This document shows, piece by piece, positions 1 through 8,324 of a DNA stretch of 64,000 nucleotides. The notes beneath the pieces were generated by a model. The model worked only from the letters and a program-made list of their open reading frames with translations, was not told the DNA's origin and ran no database searches. The translations under genes were made by a program, and so were the position numbers. How positions within the stretch are numbered: position 1 is the stretch's first letter; each line of letters starts with the position of its first letter. Source of the stretch: Phaeovulum molybdatiresistens (GTDB taxonomy: Bacteria > Pseudomonadota > Alphaproteobacteria > Rhodobacterales > Rhodobacteraceae); contig NZ_JAMJFX010000009.1 in NCBI RefSeq assembly GCF_023544865.1, forward strand, positions 62,001 through 126,000. Direction: 5' to 3'.

Positions 1-870
1 GATGAAACCGCCATACAGGCGGGCGATGCGGGAAAGGCGGTGTTCGGCGCCCTGCCCCAGTTCCAGAAAGATGTCGTTGATCAGCAGGTTGCCCAGGATC
101 GCCATCATCGCGGTCGAATCCCAGAACTGGGCGAACTGGGTGGGCACGGCGAACAGCTCATCACTGGTCTCGGCGCCCCAGGTGCAGAACTGATCGGTGA
201 TCAGCGTGACGTTGATGCCCGCCGCGCGCGCCTGCTGCGCCAGCACCTTGGCCAGCCGCGAATAGCGCCGCGCCTCAAAGATCACCAGGGCCGCACCCGG
301 CGCGTCCGCGGCCAGAAGCTCGGCAAAATTGCCCGCGGCCAGGTCCAGCATCTGCACCCCGTCGCGCACATATTGCAGCTGCGCGCAGAAATATTGCGCC
401 ATGCCGCGTTCGGTCTGAAACCCCGCCACGAAGACGCGCGGGGCATGGGCCAGCCTGCGCACCAGCCCCGGCCAATCGGGGCGGCGGCGCATTTCATGCA
501 CCTGCACAAGGCCCGCCATTTCCAGTTCCAGCGCCTGGGCATGGGGGCCGGTGTCGGTGGCGTGCCCGGCCACAGCCCCGCCCTGCCCCGCGCGGGCGCG
601 CAGGTCCGCCAGACGATCGGCGATCAGCCAGGGGCCGTCCCCGATGTCTTCCTTCAGATGATCCTTGAGATCGCGGAAATTGGCATATCCCAGCGCGCGG
701 CAGAACCGGCCTACCGTCGCCTCGCTGACGCCGACCTTGTCGGCCAGGCTTGCGGCGGTTTCAAAGGGCAGATCGGCCAGCGCATGGGCCATGAAGGTCG
801 CCAGCGCCCGTTCCGCGCGCGAGCCGTCCCGGGCGGCTTGGGCAAGGCGGCTGCGCAGGGGCTGGGTCAA
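1..870 (-). CDS. MurR/RpiR-family transcriptional regulator, 3' end beyond the window
   Basis: This open frame reads leftwards for 290 codons without a stop and leaves the window at its left edge. The first 75 residues form an RpiR-type helix-turn-helix, with GVSEATVGRFCRALGY as the recognition helix. The rest (from about residue 110) resembles a SIS sugar-phosphate-binding domain, with the stretch RVFVAGFQTERG. Proteins of this family repress or activate sugar and amino-acid catabolic genes in response to a phosphorylated effector. The start is a TTG at 870, preceded by CGGAG seven bases upstream; no ATG fits the domain start. Family length is about 280-300 residues, so only the last few are missing. 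The effector cannot be inferred, because the target genes are probably to the left of the window. Confidence 0.85.
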   Translation of the reverse strand, partial: MTQPLRSRLAQAARDGSRAERALATFMAHALADLPFETAASLADKVGVSEATVGRFCRALGYANFRDLKDHLKEDIGDGPWLIADRLADLRARAGQGGAVAGHATDTGPHAQALELEMAGLVQVHEMRRRPDWPGLVRRLAHAPRVFVAGFQTERGMAQYFCAQLQYVRDGVQMLDLAAGNFAELLAADAPGAALVIFEARRYSRLAKVLAQQARAAGINVTLITDQFCTWGAETSDELFAVPTQFAQFWDSTAMMAILGNLLINDIFLELGQGAEHRLSRIARLYGGFI

Positions 871-904
871 GGGCGGGCTCCGGGGATGACGCAGGATTTT
901 GCAA

Positions 905-933
905 GTTAACCGCCAAAGGGAGAGTTCTGTCAA
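905..933 (-). promoter_or_regulatory. possible promoter of the RpiR-family gene
   Basis: On the minus strand a perfect TTGACA (933-928) is followed after 17 bases by GTTAAC (910-905). The spacing is ideal, but the -10 hexamer matches TATAAT at only three positions. A transcript starting near 898 would carry the ribosome binding site of the TTG start at 870. Confidence 0.3.
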
Positions 934-1056
934 GAAACTTGCACAAAGCCCCGCCACTGGTGACACCCGCCCCCCCCGGCGCCTATGCTGGTCGGGTCCG
1001 GGCGGCCCGGCCCGCCGGTGCCGCGCGCCCCGCATCCGATGAAAGGAGACCGCATC

Positions 1057-1653
1057 ATGCGCATCACCTGTCTGCCCGCCATCCTGGCGCTTCTGGCCGG
1101 CCCTGCCCTGGCGCAGGATGTCAGCGTGGGCATCGGCAAGGACCTGCCCCGCGTGACCATTACCACCGACGCTGGCCCGGTCGAGATTTCCCGCATCCAG
1201 GACCCCGCGCATGAGATCAGCGGCGAATGGGCGCGCACCTCGCGGCCCTGCCCGGATTTCTGCATCCAGCCGATGGTCGCCGCCGAAGGCGTCACCACCA
1301 TAGGCGAGCTGGAATTGCTGGCGATGCTGCAAGACCCCGAGGCCGTGGTGGTCGACAGCCGCACCCCCGACTGGTTTCAGGGCGGCACGATCCCGGGCGC
1401 GATCTCCATCCCCTATACGCAGATGACCGACGAACTGGCCCGGCTGGGCTGTGAAATCGACTTCGACGGCTGGGATTGCACCGACGCGCGGCCCGTCGCG
1501 CTGTTTTGCAACGGCATCTGGTGCGGCCAGTCACCCACCGCCATCCGCGCGATGATCGCCGCCGGTTACCCGGCGGAGCGGATCTTCTGGTATCGTGGCG
1601 GGATGCAGGTCTGGCGGCTTCTGGGGCTGACGGTGGCGGGCGGACAAGGCTGA
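1057..1653 (+). CDS. exported rhodanese-like domain protein
   Basis: The product is 198 residues long. A Sec signal peptide spans about residues 1-20, ending at AQD. A cysteine pair C65-x3-C69 (CPDFC) follows, and the rhodanese fold covers about 80-190. The presumed catalytic cysteine is C151 in the loop CNGIWCGQS, which has a second cysteine, C156. Rhodaneses carry sulfane sulfur on the loop cysteine; this copy should act in the periplasm, perhaps on thiosulfate or a redox protein. The ATG at 1057 has AAAGGAG just upstream and begins the signal peptide, so the longer in-frame start at 985 is unlikely. It is transcribed away from the RpiR-family gene and converges with livF. The substrate is unknown. 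Confidence 0.8.
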   Translation: MRITCLPAILALLAGPALAQDVSVGIGKDLPRVTITTDAGPVEISRIQDPAHEISGEWARTSRPCPDFCIQPMVAAEGVTTIGELELLAMLQDPEAVVVDSRTPDWFQGGTIPGAISIPYTQMTDELARLGCEIDFDGWDCTDARPVALFCNGIWCGQSPTAIRAMIAAGYPAERIFWYRGGMQVWRLLGLTVAGGQG

Positions 1654-1691
1654 CGCCCGCGCCGATCAAGCGCCGCAGTCAGGCGCCGCAG

Positions 1692-2381
1692 TCAGACGCC
1701 CAGATAGCGATCGGCCAGCTGCGGGCCCAGATCGGCCAGCGGCCCGTTCCAGACGCTGGCGCCGCGTTCCAGGATCACCGCCCGGTCCGCGACGGCGGCA
1801 ATCTCGCGCAGGGATTTGTCGACCAGCAGGATCGACAGGCCGTCGGCCTTCAGCTGGCGCACCGCCTGCCAGATTTCCTGACGCACCACCGGGGCCAGCC
1901 CCTCGGTCGCCTCATCCAGCACCAGCAGGCGCGGGTTGGTCATCAGGGCCCGCCCGATCGCCAGCATCTGCTGTTCGCCCCCCGACAGCGTGCCCGCCAC
2001 CTGCCCCATCCGTTCGGCCAGCCGCGGGAACAGCGCACAGACCCGCGCCATATCCCAGGGTCCGGGGCGCGCCGCGACGGTCAGGTTTTCCGCCACGCTG
2101 AGCGGCAGGAAACAGCGCCGCCCCTCGGGCACCAGACCGATGCCCAGCCGGGCGGCGCGATGGGCAGGCAGGCCGGTCAGGTCCACCCCGCCAAAGCGCA
2201 AGCCCCCCCCGGCATGGGGCAGCAGCCGGCACAGCGCGCGGATCGTGGTGGTCTTGCCCATGCCATTTCGCCCCATCAGCGCCAGCACCTCGCCCTCGGC
2301 CAGGGTCAGCGAGACATCGAACAGCGCCTGAACCGGGCCGTAAAAGGCGGACAGATGGTCGATTTGCACAAGATCGGTCAT
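1692..2381 (-). CDS. livF: branched-chain amino acid type ABC transporter ATPase LivF
   Basis: This 229-residue protein is the second ATPase of a hydrophobic amino acid (HAAT) importer. Walker A is at 37-44 (GRNGMGKT), the signature LSGGEQQ at 132-138 and Walker B (LLVLDE) at 152-157. It forms a cytoplasmic heterodimer with LivG that powers the LivHM channel. Its start overlaps the livG stop by four bases, so translation is probably coupled. It is the last gene of the five-gene transporter operon. The substrate could be leucine-type amino acids, amides, urea or aromatic acids; sequence alone does not decide. Confidence 0.93.
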   Translation of the reverse strand: MTDLVQIDHLSAFYGPVQALFDVSLTLAEGEVLALMGRNGMGKTTTIRALCRLLPHAGGGLRFGGVDLTGLPAHRAARLGIGLVPEGRRCFLPLSVAENLTVAARPGPWDMARVCALFPRLAERMGQVAGTLSGGEQQMLAIGRALMTNPRLLVLDEATEGLAPVVRQEIWQAVRQLKADGLSILLVDKSLREIAAVADRAVILERGASVWNGPLADLGPQLADRYLGV

Positions 2382-3130
2382 GGCGCATCCTCGCCCAGAT
2401 AGGACCGGCGCACCTCGGGGTCGGCGCGGATTTCGGCCACGGTGCCGGTGGCGATGATGCGCCCGTAGACCAGCACCGAAATCCGGTCGGCCAGGGCAAA
2501 GACCGCGTCCATGTCATGTTCGACCAAAAGGATCGGCGCCTCGGCGCGCAGGTCGGACAGGATCGCGGTCAGCTGGCGCGCGCCTTCCAGGCCCATGCCC
2601 GCCATCGGCTCATCCAGCAGAAAGGCGCGCGGACGCAGCGCCAGCGCCATCGCGATTTCCAGCTTGCGCCGTTCGCCATGCGACAGATCCGAGGCCAGAA
2701 CCCCTTCACGCCCCGCCAGACCCGCGTGGCGGATGTGAAACACCGCCGGTTCGACCAGCGCCGGATCGCGCAGCGCGGGGCGGTGGAACTGATAGATCCG
2801 CCCGCTGGCCCCGGCCACCGCCAGCACCACGTTTTGCAGCACGCTGAAGCCCGGGACCACCGAGGACACCTGAAAGCTGCGGGCCAGCCCCAGCCGCGCG
2901 CGGGCGGGCACATCCAGCCCGTCGATCGCCTGCCCCTCAAAGCGGATGGTGCCCGCGTCGGGGCGGATCTCGCCCAGGATCTGTTTGATCAGCGTGGATT
3001 TGCCCGCGCCATTGGGGCCGATCAGCGCGTGAATTTCGCCCGGGCGCAGGGTCAGGCTGACGCCATCGGTGGCCACCAGCGCGCCAAAGCGCTTGCGCAA
3101 GTCGCGAAGCTCCAGGATCGGCTCAGACAT
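2378..3130 (-). CDS. livG: branched-chain amino acid type ABC transporter ATPase LivG
   Basis: This 250-residue ATPase has Walker A GPNGAGKS at 38-45, a signature motif in the variant form LSHGE at 149-153, and LLDEP at 171-175. The longer C-terminal region after Walker B is typical of LivG as opposed to LivF. It overlaps livM by eight bases upstream and livF by four bases downstream, which indicates one transcript. Family knowledge assigns it to energising uptake of a small hydrophobic or amidated substrate. Confidence 0.93.
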   Translation of the reverse strand: MSEPILELRDLRKRFGALVATDGVSLTLRPGEIHALIGPNGAGKSTLIKQILGEIRPDAGTIRFEGQAIDGLDVPARARLGLARSFQVSSVVPGFSVLQNVVLAVAGASGRIYQFHRPALRDPALVEPAVFHIRHAGLAGREGVLASDLSHGERRKLEIAMALALRPRAFLLDEPMAGMGLEGARQLTAILSDLRAEAPILLVEHDMDAVFALADRISVLVYGRIIATGTVAEIRADPEVRRSYLGEDAP

Positions 3131-4103
3131 GGCGCCGCCTGGGCGCGATCAGCCCCACCAGGCCGCCGGGCGCGAACAGCACGATCCCCAGCAGCAACAG
3201 CCCCAGCAGCACCTGCCAGTAATCGCTGACCCCGCCCAGCAGATGTTCCAGCAAAATATAGATCGCCGCCCCCGCCACCGGGCCGCACAGCCGCCCGACC
3301 CCGCCCAGGATCACGAAGACCATGATCTCGCCCGACATGTGCCACGACAGCATCGCCGGGCTGACAAAGCGGTTCAGATCGGCATAAAGCGCGCCCGCCA
3401 GCCCCACGATCATCCCCGACAGCACGAAGGCCGTCAGCCGCAGCCCATAGGGCCGGATGCCCAGCGCCTGCGCCCGCGCGGGGTTCTGGCGCGCGCCTTC
3501 CAGCGCCAGGCCAAAGCGCGCGCGCAGGATCAGCGCGCAGACCCCCAGCGCCAGCACCAGCAGCGTGGCGCAGATCGCGAAATACTGGATCGGGTCAAAG
3601 GTGTTCAGCCCCGGAAAGCTGTTGCGGACATAAAAGCTAAGCCCGTCATCGCCGCCATAGCGCGGCCAGCTGACGGCGAAGTAATAGATCATCTGCGCGA
3701 AGGCCAGCGTGACCATGATGAAATAGACCCCCGTGGTGCGCAGCGACAGCGCCCCGATCAGCCCCGCCGCCAGCCCCGAAACCGCCATCGCCACGGGCCA
3801 GATCGCGGGCATTTCATTCGTGCCCGCGATGGTGAAGGGCAGCACCGCCACCGGCTGGCCGCTGGCCGCATGGCTGGCCAGGATCGCGCAAACATAGCCG
3901 CCGATGCCAAAAAAGGCGGCATGCCCCAGCGACACCATCCCACCAAAGCCCAGCGCCAGGTTCAGCCCCACCCCGGCCAGCGCAAAAATGGCGGCCTTGG
4001 TGGCCAGCGTCACCACGAACCCCTCGCCCAGCGCCTGCGCCACCAGCGCGGTGCCGATCAGCGCGGCCAGGATCACCAGATTGACCAGGGTTTCGCGGGT
4101 CAT
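3123..4103 (-). CDS. livM: ABC transporter permease LivM
   Basis: This 326-residue inner-membrane protein has about nine hydrophobic segments. It carries the BPD_transp_2 family patterns GVGLNLALGFGGMVSLGHAAF near the N-terminus (first part) and VFVILGGVGRLCGPVAGA near residues 270-290. It pairs with LivH to form the translocation pore. The ATG at 4103 overlaps the livH stop by four bases. Length is within the usual 300-360 residues. Confidence 0.92.
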   Translation of the reverse strand: MTRETLVNLVILAALIGTALVAQALGEGFVVTLATKAAIFALAGVGLNLALGFGGMVSLGHAAFFGIGGYVCAILASHAASGQPVAVLPFTIAGTNEMPAIWPVAMAVSGLAAGLIGALSLRTTGVYFIMVTLAFAQMIYYFAVSWPRYGGDDGLSFYVRNSFPGLNTFDPIQYFAICATLLVLALGVCALILRARFGLALEGARQNPARAQALGIRPYGLRLTAFVLSGMIVGLAGALYADLNRFVSPAMLSWHMSGEIMVFVILGGVGRLCGPVAGAAIYILLEHLLGGVSDYWQVLLGLLLLGIVLFAPGGLVGLIAPRRRHV

Positions 4104-5014
4104 CCTGCGCGCACCCCGAACAGGCCCTGCGGGCGCACGATCAGCACCGCCGCCATCAGGATGTAGATCAGCATCGAGGCCAGCGCCGAGCCGACCGCAT
4201 TGGCGCTGGCCGCATCCGTCACCCGCGCCAGCAGCCCCGGCAGCAACGCCTTGCCCAGCGTGTCGGTCATGCCCACCATCAGCGCGCCCACCAGCGCCCC
4301 CTTGATCGAGCCGATGCCCCCGATCACGATCACCACGAAGGCCAGGATCAGCACCGGCTCGCCCATGCCGACCTGCACCGACTGGATCGTGCCCACCAGC
4401 GCCCCGGCCAGCCCCGCCAGACCCGCGCCCAGCGCAAAGACAATCGTGTAAAGCCGTGCGATATCAACACCCAGCGCGCCGATCATCTCGCGGTCGGCCT
4501 CGCCCGCGCGGATGCGGATGCCCAGCCGCGTGCGCCCGATCAGCCAGAACAGGCCCAGCGCCACCGCCCCGCCCAGGCCGATGATCACCAGCCGGAACAG
4601 CGGATATTGCAGCCCGCCGGGCAGGGTCACCGCCCCCGACAGCGCCGGCGGCAGCGTCAGATACAGCGGAAAGGCCCCGAACAGCCAGCGCGTGCCCTCG
4701 GAAAACACCAGGATCAGCGCGAAGGTCGCCAGCACCTGATCCAGATGGTCGCGCGCATAAAGCCGCCGGATCACCGCCAGTTCCACCAGCGCACCGGCCG
4801 CGGCCGCGGCGGCCAGGCTGGCGCCCAGTCCCAGCCAGAACGACCCCGTCGCCCCCGCCACCGCCGCGCAGGCAAAGGCGCCAACCATATAGAGCGCGCC
4901 ATGCGCCAGATTGATCAGCCCCATGACGCCGAACACCAGCGTCAGCCCCGCCGCCATCAGGAACAGCATCATCCCGTATTGCAGGCCATTCAACGCCTGC
5001 TCGGCCAGCAACAT
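4100..5014 (-). CDS. livH: ABC transporter permease LivH
   Basis: This permease of about 304 residues contains GLTLVFGVMGLINLAHG near the N-terminus and VIVIGGIGSIKGALVGA near residues 225-245, both hallmarks of LivH. Two starts are possible: the ATG at 5014 used here, or a GTG one codon earlier at 5017. AGGAG lies 8-12 bases upstream and suits either. The gene follows the binding-protein gene after a 79-base gap without an obvious strong terminator, which fits one operon with differential expression. Confidence 0.92.
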   Translation of the reverse strand: MLLAEQALNGLQYGMMLFLMAAGLTLVFGVMGLINLAHGALYMVGAFACAAVAGATGSFWLGLGASLAAAAAAGALVELAVIRRLYARDHLDQVLATFALILVFSEGTRWLFGAFPLYLTLPPALSGAVTLPGGLQYPLFRLVIIGLGGAVALGLFWLIGRTRLGIRIRAGEADREMIGALGVDIARLYTIVFALGAGLAGLAGALVGTIQSVQVGMGEPVLILAFVVIVIGGIGSIKGALVGALMVGMTDTLGKALLPGLLARVTDAASANAVGSALASMLIYILMAAVLIVRPQGLFGVRAG

Positions 5015-5093
5015 CACGCGCCTCTCTCCTGCCGTCGCGGGCTGTCATGCGAGCCGGAAGCACCCGGCCCGCCCGACACGCCGAAGCTCGGTC

Positions 5094-6248
5094 CTACATC
5101 CCGCACTGATCGCCATAGGCGTCGGCGCGGTCGGTCATCGCGGTGCCGATGATGCGGTTGGTCAGCACGTCGCCGTCCTTGACCACCTCGCGGACATAGA
5201 TGTCCTGCACGGGGTGCTGGTTGCGGCCAAAGGCGAACTTGCCCCGGACGGATGCGAAATCGGCGGCGGCAAGGGCGGTGCGGAACGCGTCTTTGTCGGT
5301 GACATCGGCGCGCGCCAGAGCCGACAGCAGCAGATTCGCCGTGTCAAAGCCATAGGCCGCGTAGATGGACGGCAGCCGGCCATATTCGGCGCGGAAGCCT
5401 TCGACGAAGCCCGCATTGGCGGCATTGTCCAGATCGGGCGACCAGTTGGCGGTGTTGATCTTGCCCAGCGCCACATCGCCCACCGCCGGCAGGATATCCT
5501 GGCTGAAGCTGAAGGCCGGGCCGATCAGCGGAATGTCCACCCCCGATTCGGCATATTGCTTCATGAAGGCAATGCCCATGCCGCCGGGCAGGAAGAAGAA
5601 CACCGCGTCCGCGCCGCTGGCCCGGATCTGGGCGATTTCGGCGGCATAATCGGTCTGGCCGACTTGGGTATAGACCTCGGACACGACCTCGCCGTCGTAG
5701 AACCGCTTGAAGCCCGCCAGCGAATCCTGCCCCGCGGGGTAGTTCGGGGCCATGATGAACACCTTGGCGATGTCGGCATCCGCTGCATAGGCGCCCGCGG
5801 CCTCATGCAGGTTGTCGTTCTGATAGGAGACCGAGAAATACAGCGGGTTGCAGCCCGCCCCCGCCAGAGCCGAGGGCGCGGCATTGGTGGACAGGTAGAA
5901 CCGCCCCTGCGCCGTGGCCGCGGGCACCACCGCCATCGCCAGGTTCGACCAGACGATCCCGGTCAGCAGATCGACCTTGTCGGACTGAATCATCTTGTCG
6001 GCGATCTGCACCGCCACGTCGGGCTTTTGCTGGTCATCCTCGATGATCAGATCGACCTTGCTGCCCGCCTCGCCCGCCTGTTTCAGCGCCAGCAGAAACC
6101 CGTCGCGCGTATCAAGGCCCAGCCCCGCGCCCCCGCCGGAAAGCGTGGTGATCATGCCGACCTTCACCCCCTCGGCCTGTGCCGCCAATGCCCCGAACCC
6201 AAGCGCCATCGCCGCGATGCCGCCCATGAGTGCTGTTTTCAAAGCCAT
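5094..6248 (-). CDS. periplasmic substrate-binding protein of the Liv-type transporter
   Basis: The 384-residue product starts with a signal peptide (MALKTALMGG... to AAQAEG, about 25 residues). It is followed by a Peripla_BP_6 type two-lobed fold, with KVGMITTLSGGGAGLG at the start of the mature protein. The ATG at 6248 has AGGGAG eight bases upstream. Further in-frame codons upstream lack a binding site and would bury the signal peptide. It would capture the ligand in the periplasm and deliver it to LivHM. The flavin monooxygenase gene directly upstream suggests an aromatic or similar carbon compound as ligand, but this is an inference from position only. Confidence 0.9.
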   Translation of the reverse strand: MALKTALMGGIAAMALGFGALAAQAEGVKVGMITTLSGGGAGLGLDTRDGFLLALKQAGEAGSKVDLIIEDDQQKPDVAVQIADKMIQSDKVDLLTGIVWSNLAMAVVPAATAQGRFYLSTNAAPSALAGAGCNPLYFSVSYQNDNLHEAAGAYAADADIAKVFIMAPNYPAGQDSLAGFKRFYDGEVVSEVYTQVGQTDYAAEIAQIRASGADAVFFFLPGGMGIAFMKQYAESGVDIPLIGPAFSFSQDILPAVGDVALGKINTANWSPDLDNAANAGFVEGFRAEYGRLPSIYAAYGFDTANLLLSALARADVTDKDAFRTALAAADFASVRGKFAFGRNQHPVQDIYVREVVKDGDVLTNRIIGTAMTDRADAYGDQCGM

Positions 6249-6347
6249 CTCTCGCTCCCTGATGTTTGGCCTGTCATCGCGCAGATTCGCGCCGCTGTCC
6301 ACGCTGTCGGGCCTATTGCGGCCCTGCCCGCGCAAAACCCGCAGGGA

Positions 6348-7541
6348 TCAGCCCCCCGCGCCCCCGGTGACGTCATGGCCATAAATCCAGTCGAACCGGC
6401 CCAACAGCTTGTCCGGCGCCAGCCCGGAAATCGCGCGCAGCCCCAGATGCGCAACCGACCGGCTGATCCCCGACAGGTGATAGTTGCGCGCGTTGCGGTT
6501 GGCGGCCTCGACGATGGCCGCGCAGCGCGGCGCGCGGGCGGCCTGATAGGCGGCAAAGCCGGCCTCAGTGCTGTCATGCCCGGCCAGCGCCTCGGCCAGA
6601 ACCCAGGCATCCTCCAGCGCCATGACCGCGCCCTGCGCCAGAAATGGCAGGGTCGGATGCGCCGCATCGCCCAGAATCACCGCCCCCCGCCCGTGCCACT
6701 GCGCCGCGACCGGATGGCGGAACAGGCCCCAAAGCCAGCAATCCTCGACCTGATCCAGCCAGCCACGCACCAGCGGGCAGAAATCGGCAAAGGCCGCGCG
6801 CAGCGTCAGCGCATCATCGCGCAGGTTCCAGCTTTCCTCGACCCAGCGGCGGCGTTCCTCGACCGCGACAATGTTGCGCAGCCCGCCCCCCAGCGGATAG
6901 CTGACCACATGCCGCCCCGGCCCCATGAAGACCTGCGCCACCGGGCGGGCATCGACCTCGGCCGGGATCAGCGCGCGCCAGGCGACCTGATGGGTGAAGA
7001 AGGGCGCCACGCGGCCATTGAGCGCCTCGCGCACCTTCGAATGAAGCCCGTCCGCCCCGATCAGCAGGTCCACCTCGGCCACGCCATTCTGCGCCGTGAC
7101 CAGACGGGGGGGATGATCGCCCAGTTCCACCCGATCAATGCGCTGCAGCAGGCGGATCTGAACGCCCGCGGCGCGCGCGCCCTCGGCCAGAAGGTCGATC
7201 AGACGGGCGCGATGCACCAGGTGATACGCATCGCGCGGGCGCAGACGGGCCAGATCCAGCCGCGCAACCCGCGTGCCGGTTTCGCCATCGAACATCTCGA
7301 CCCCGACGGATCGCGGCCCCGCCGCCGCCAGCGCATCGCCTAGGCCCAGCGCGCGCAGAACCCGCACCCCGTTGGGCGAGATCTGCACCCCCGCGCCCAC
7401 CTCGCGGATCGCCTCGGCCTGTTCCAGAACCGTCACCTCGGCCCCGCGCAGCGCCAGCGCGCGCGCCACCGCCAAGCCCGCAACGCCCGCACCCAGCACC
7501 GTGATCCTCTTGCCGATCAGCACATGCCCCCCCATCCGCAT
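6348..7541 (-). CDS. FAD-dependent aromatic monooxygenase (salicylate hydroxylase / UbiH-like group)
   Basis: This 397-residue flavoprotein has an N-terminal Rossmann dinucleotide-binding motif (ITVLGAGVAGLAVARALA, residues 13-30). A GADGLHSKVRE motif sits mid-protein, and the second FAD motif GDAAHPTLPFLAQGA is near residue 290. These are the three class A flavoprotein hydroxylase signatures. Such enzymes use NAD(P)H and oxygen to hydroxylate an aromatic ring or a similar substrate. It lies 99 bases upstream of the transporter binding-protein gene on the same strand, so uptake and first oxidation of one compound may be linked. Starts at 7541 and 7535 (both ATG) are possible. The exact substrate is unknown. 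Confidence 0.85.
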   Translation of the reverse strand: MRMGGHVLIGKRITVLGAGVAGLAVARALALRGAEVTVLEQAEAIREVGAGVQISPNGVRVLRALGLGDALAAAGPRSVGVEMFDGETGTRVARLDLARLRPRDAYHLVHRARLIDLLAEGARAAGVQIRLLQRIDRVELGDHPPRLVTAQNGVAEVDLLIGADGLHSKVREALNGRVAPFFTHQVAWRALIPAEVDARPVAQVFMGPGRHVVSYPLGGGLRNIVAVEERRRWVEESWNLRDDALTLRAAFADFCPLVRGWLDQVEDCWLWGLFRHPVAAQWHGRGAVILGDAAHPTLPFLAQGAVMALEDAWVLAEALAGHDSTEAGFAAYQAARAPRCAAIVEAANRNARNYHLSGISRSVAHLGLRAISGLAPDKLLGRFDWIYGHDVTGGAGG

Positions 7542-7568
7542 CGCCCCCCGAAGGGGCCCCTAGAAAGC

Positions 7569-7598
7569 AAAACCACCGGCACCCTGCGGGCCCGGTGG
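7569..7598 (-). terminator. rho-independent terminator after dksA
   Basis: Reading on the minus strand, CCACCGG (7598-7592) pairs with CCGGTGG (7579-7573) and is followed by a TTTT run. It lies about 50 bases after the dksA stop codon. Confidence 0.65.
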
Positions 7599-7648
7599 CA
7601 TGACGTCCTTGCGCCAGATCAAACCGCGCCAGATCAGGGCGCCGCGGA

Positions 7649-8074
7649 TCAGTCGTCGCGGTGAACGCGCTCGCGCCGCTCGTGCCGTTCCTGCGCTTCC
7701 AGCGTCATCGTCGCGATCGGGCGCGCATCCAGCCGCTTCAGGCTGATCGGCTCGCCCGTCATCTCGCAATAGCCGTATTCGCCATTGTCGATCCGGCGCA
7801 GCGCCGCGTCGATCTTGGACACCAGCTTGCGCTGACGGTCGCGGGTGCGCAATTCCAGCGCGCGGTCGGTTTCCTCGCTGGCGCGGTCGGCGATGTCGGG
7901 CACGTTGCGCGCCGATTCCGCCAGCCCCTCCAGCGTTTCGGCCGATTGTTCCAGCAGCTCGTTCTTCCAGGCGATCAGCTTGCGCCGGAAATATTCCAGC
8001 TGCCGGTCATTCATGAAGGGTTCGTCTTCGGCTGGGCGGTAATCCTCGGGAAGGAAATTCTCGGGTTTCACCAT
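7649..8074 (-). CDS. dksA: RNA polymerase-binding transcription factor DksA, zinc-finger-less type
   Basis: The 141-residue product matches DksA in length and layout: an N-terminal helix, a long coiled coil, and a C-terminal globular part. The coiled-coil tip keeps both acidic residues in NVPDIADRAS (D60, D63), which reach the polymerase secondary channel and work with ppGpp. Classical DksA has four zinc-binding cysteines. Here only C103 remains (YGYCEMTGEP), and the second pair is replaced by ATMTLEA, as in DksA2-type proteins. The ATG at 8074 has AAGGAGGG upstream. An in-frame start 15 codons earlier is less likely. It is a global regulator of rRNA and amino-acid genes, transcribed divergently from the MoxR gene across 250 bases. 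Confidence 0.93.
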   Translation of the reverse strand: MVKPENFLPEDYRPAEDEPFMNDRQLEYFRRKLIAWKNELLEQSAETLEGLAESARNVPDIADRASEETDRALELRTRDRQRKLVSKIDAALRRIDNGEYGYCEMTGEPISLKRLDARPIATMTLEAQERHERRERVHRDD

Positions 8075-8324
8075 TGAGCCCTCCTTGAAGCCGGTCTGTG
8101 CGATGATCCATCCGGTCAACCGCCACGTCTCGGCGGGCTAATACCCGATGTGTCGGGGGTTGTCACTACCCCTAAATCTTCGGTTCACGCCCGCCCACGC
8201 CGTCCACCACACCACGGGTTGCGAGCGCGATTGCACCCCGCTAGTGTCGCGCCGCAACCCGCGGCCATCCCAGCGCCGCCCCCCGGCCGCACCCCCGTGC
8301 AGCCCCCATGACGGAGCCCCGCGC

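Noticed and set aside
40..909. 289-codon open frame on the plus strand
   Set aside because: It is antisense to the RpiR-family regulator, whose protein text is convincing.
4911..7343. 810-codon open frame on the plus strand
   Set aside because: It is antisense to the transporter binding protein and the flavin hydroxylase, both clearly real.
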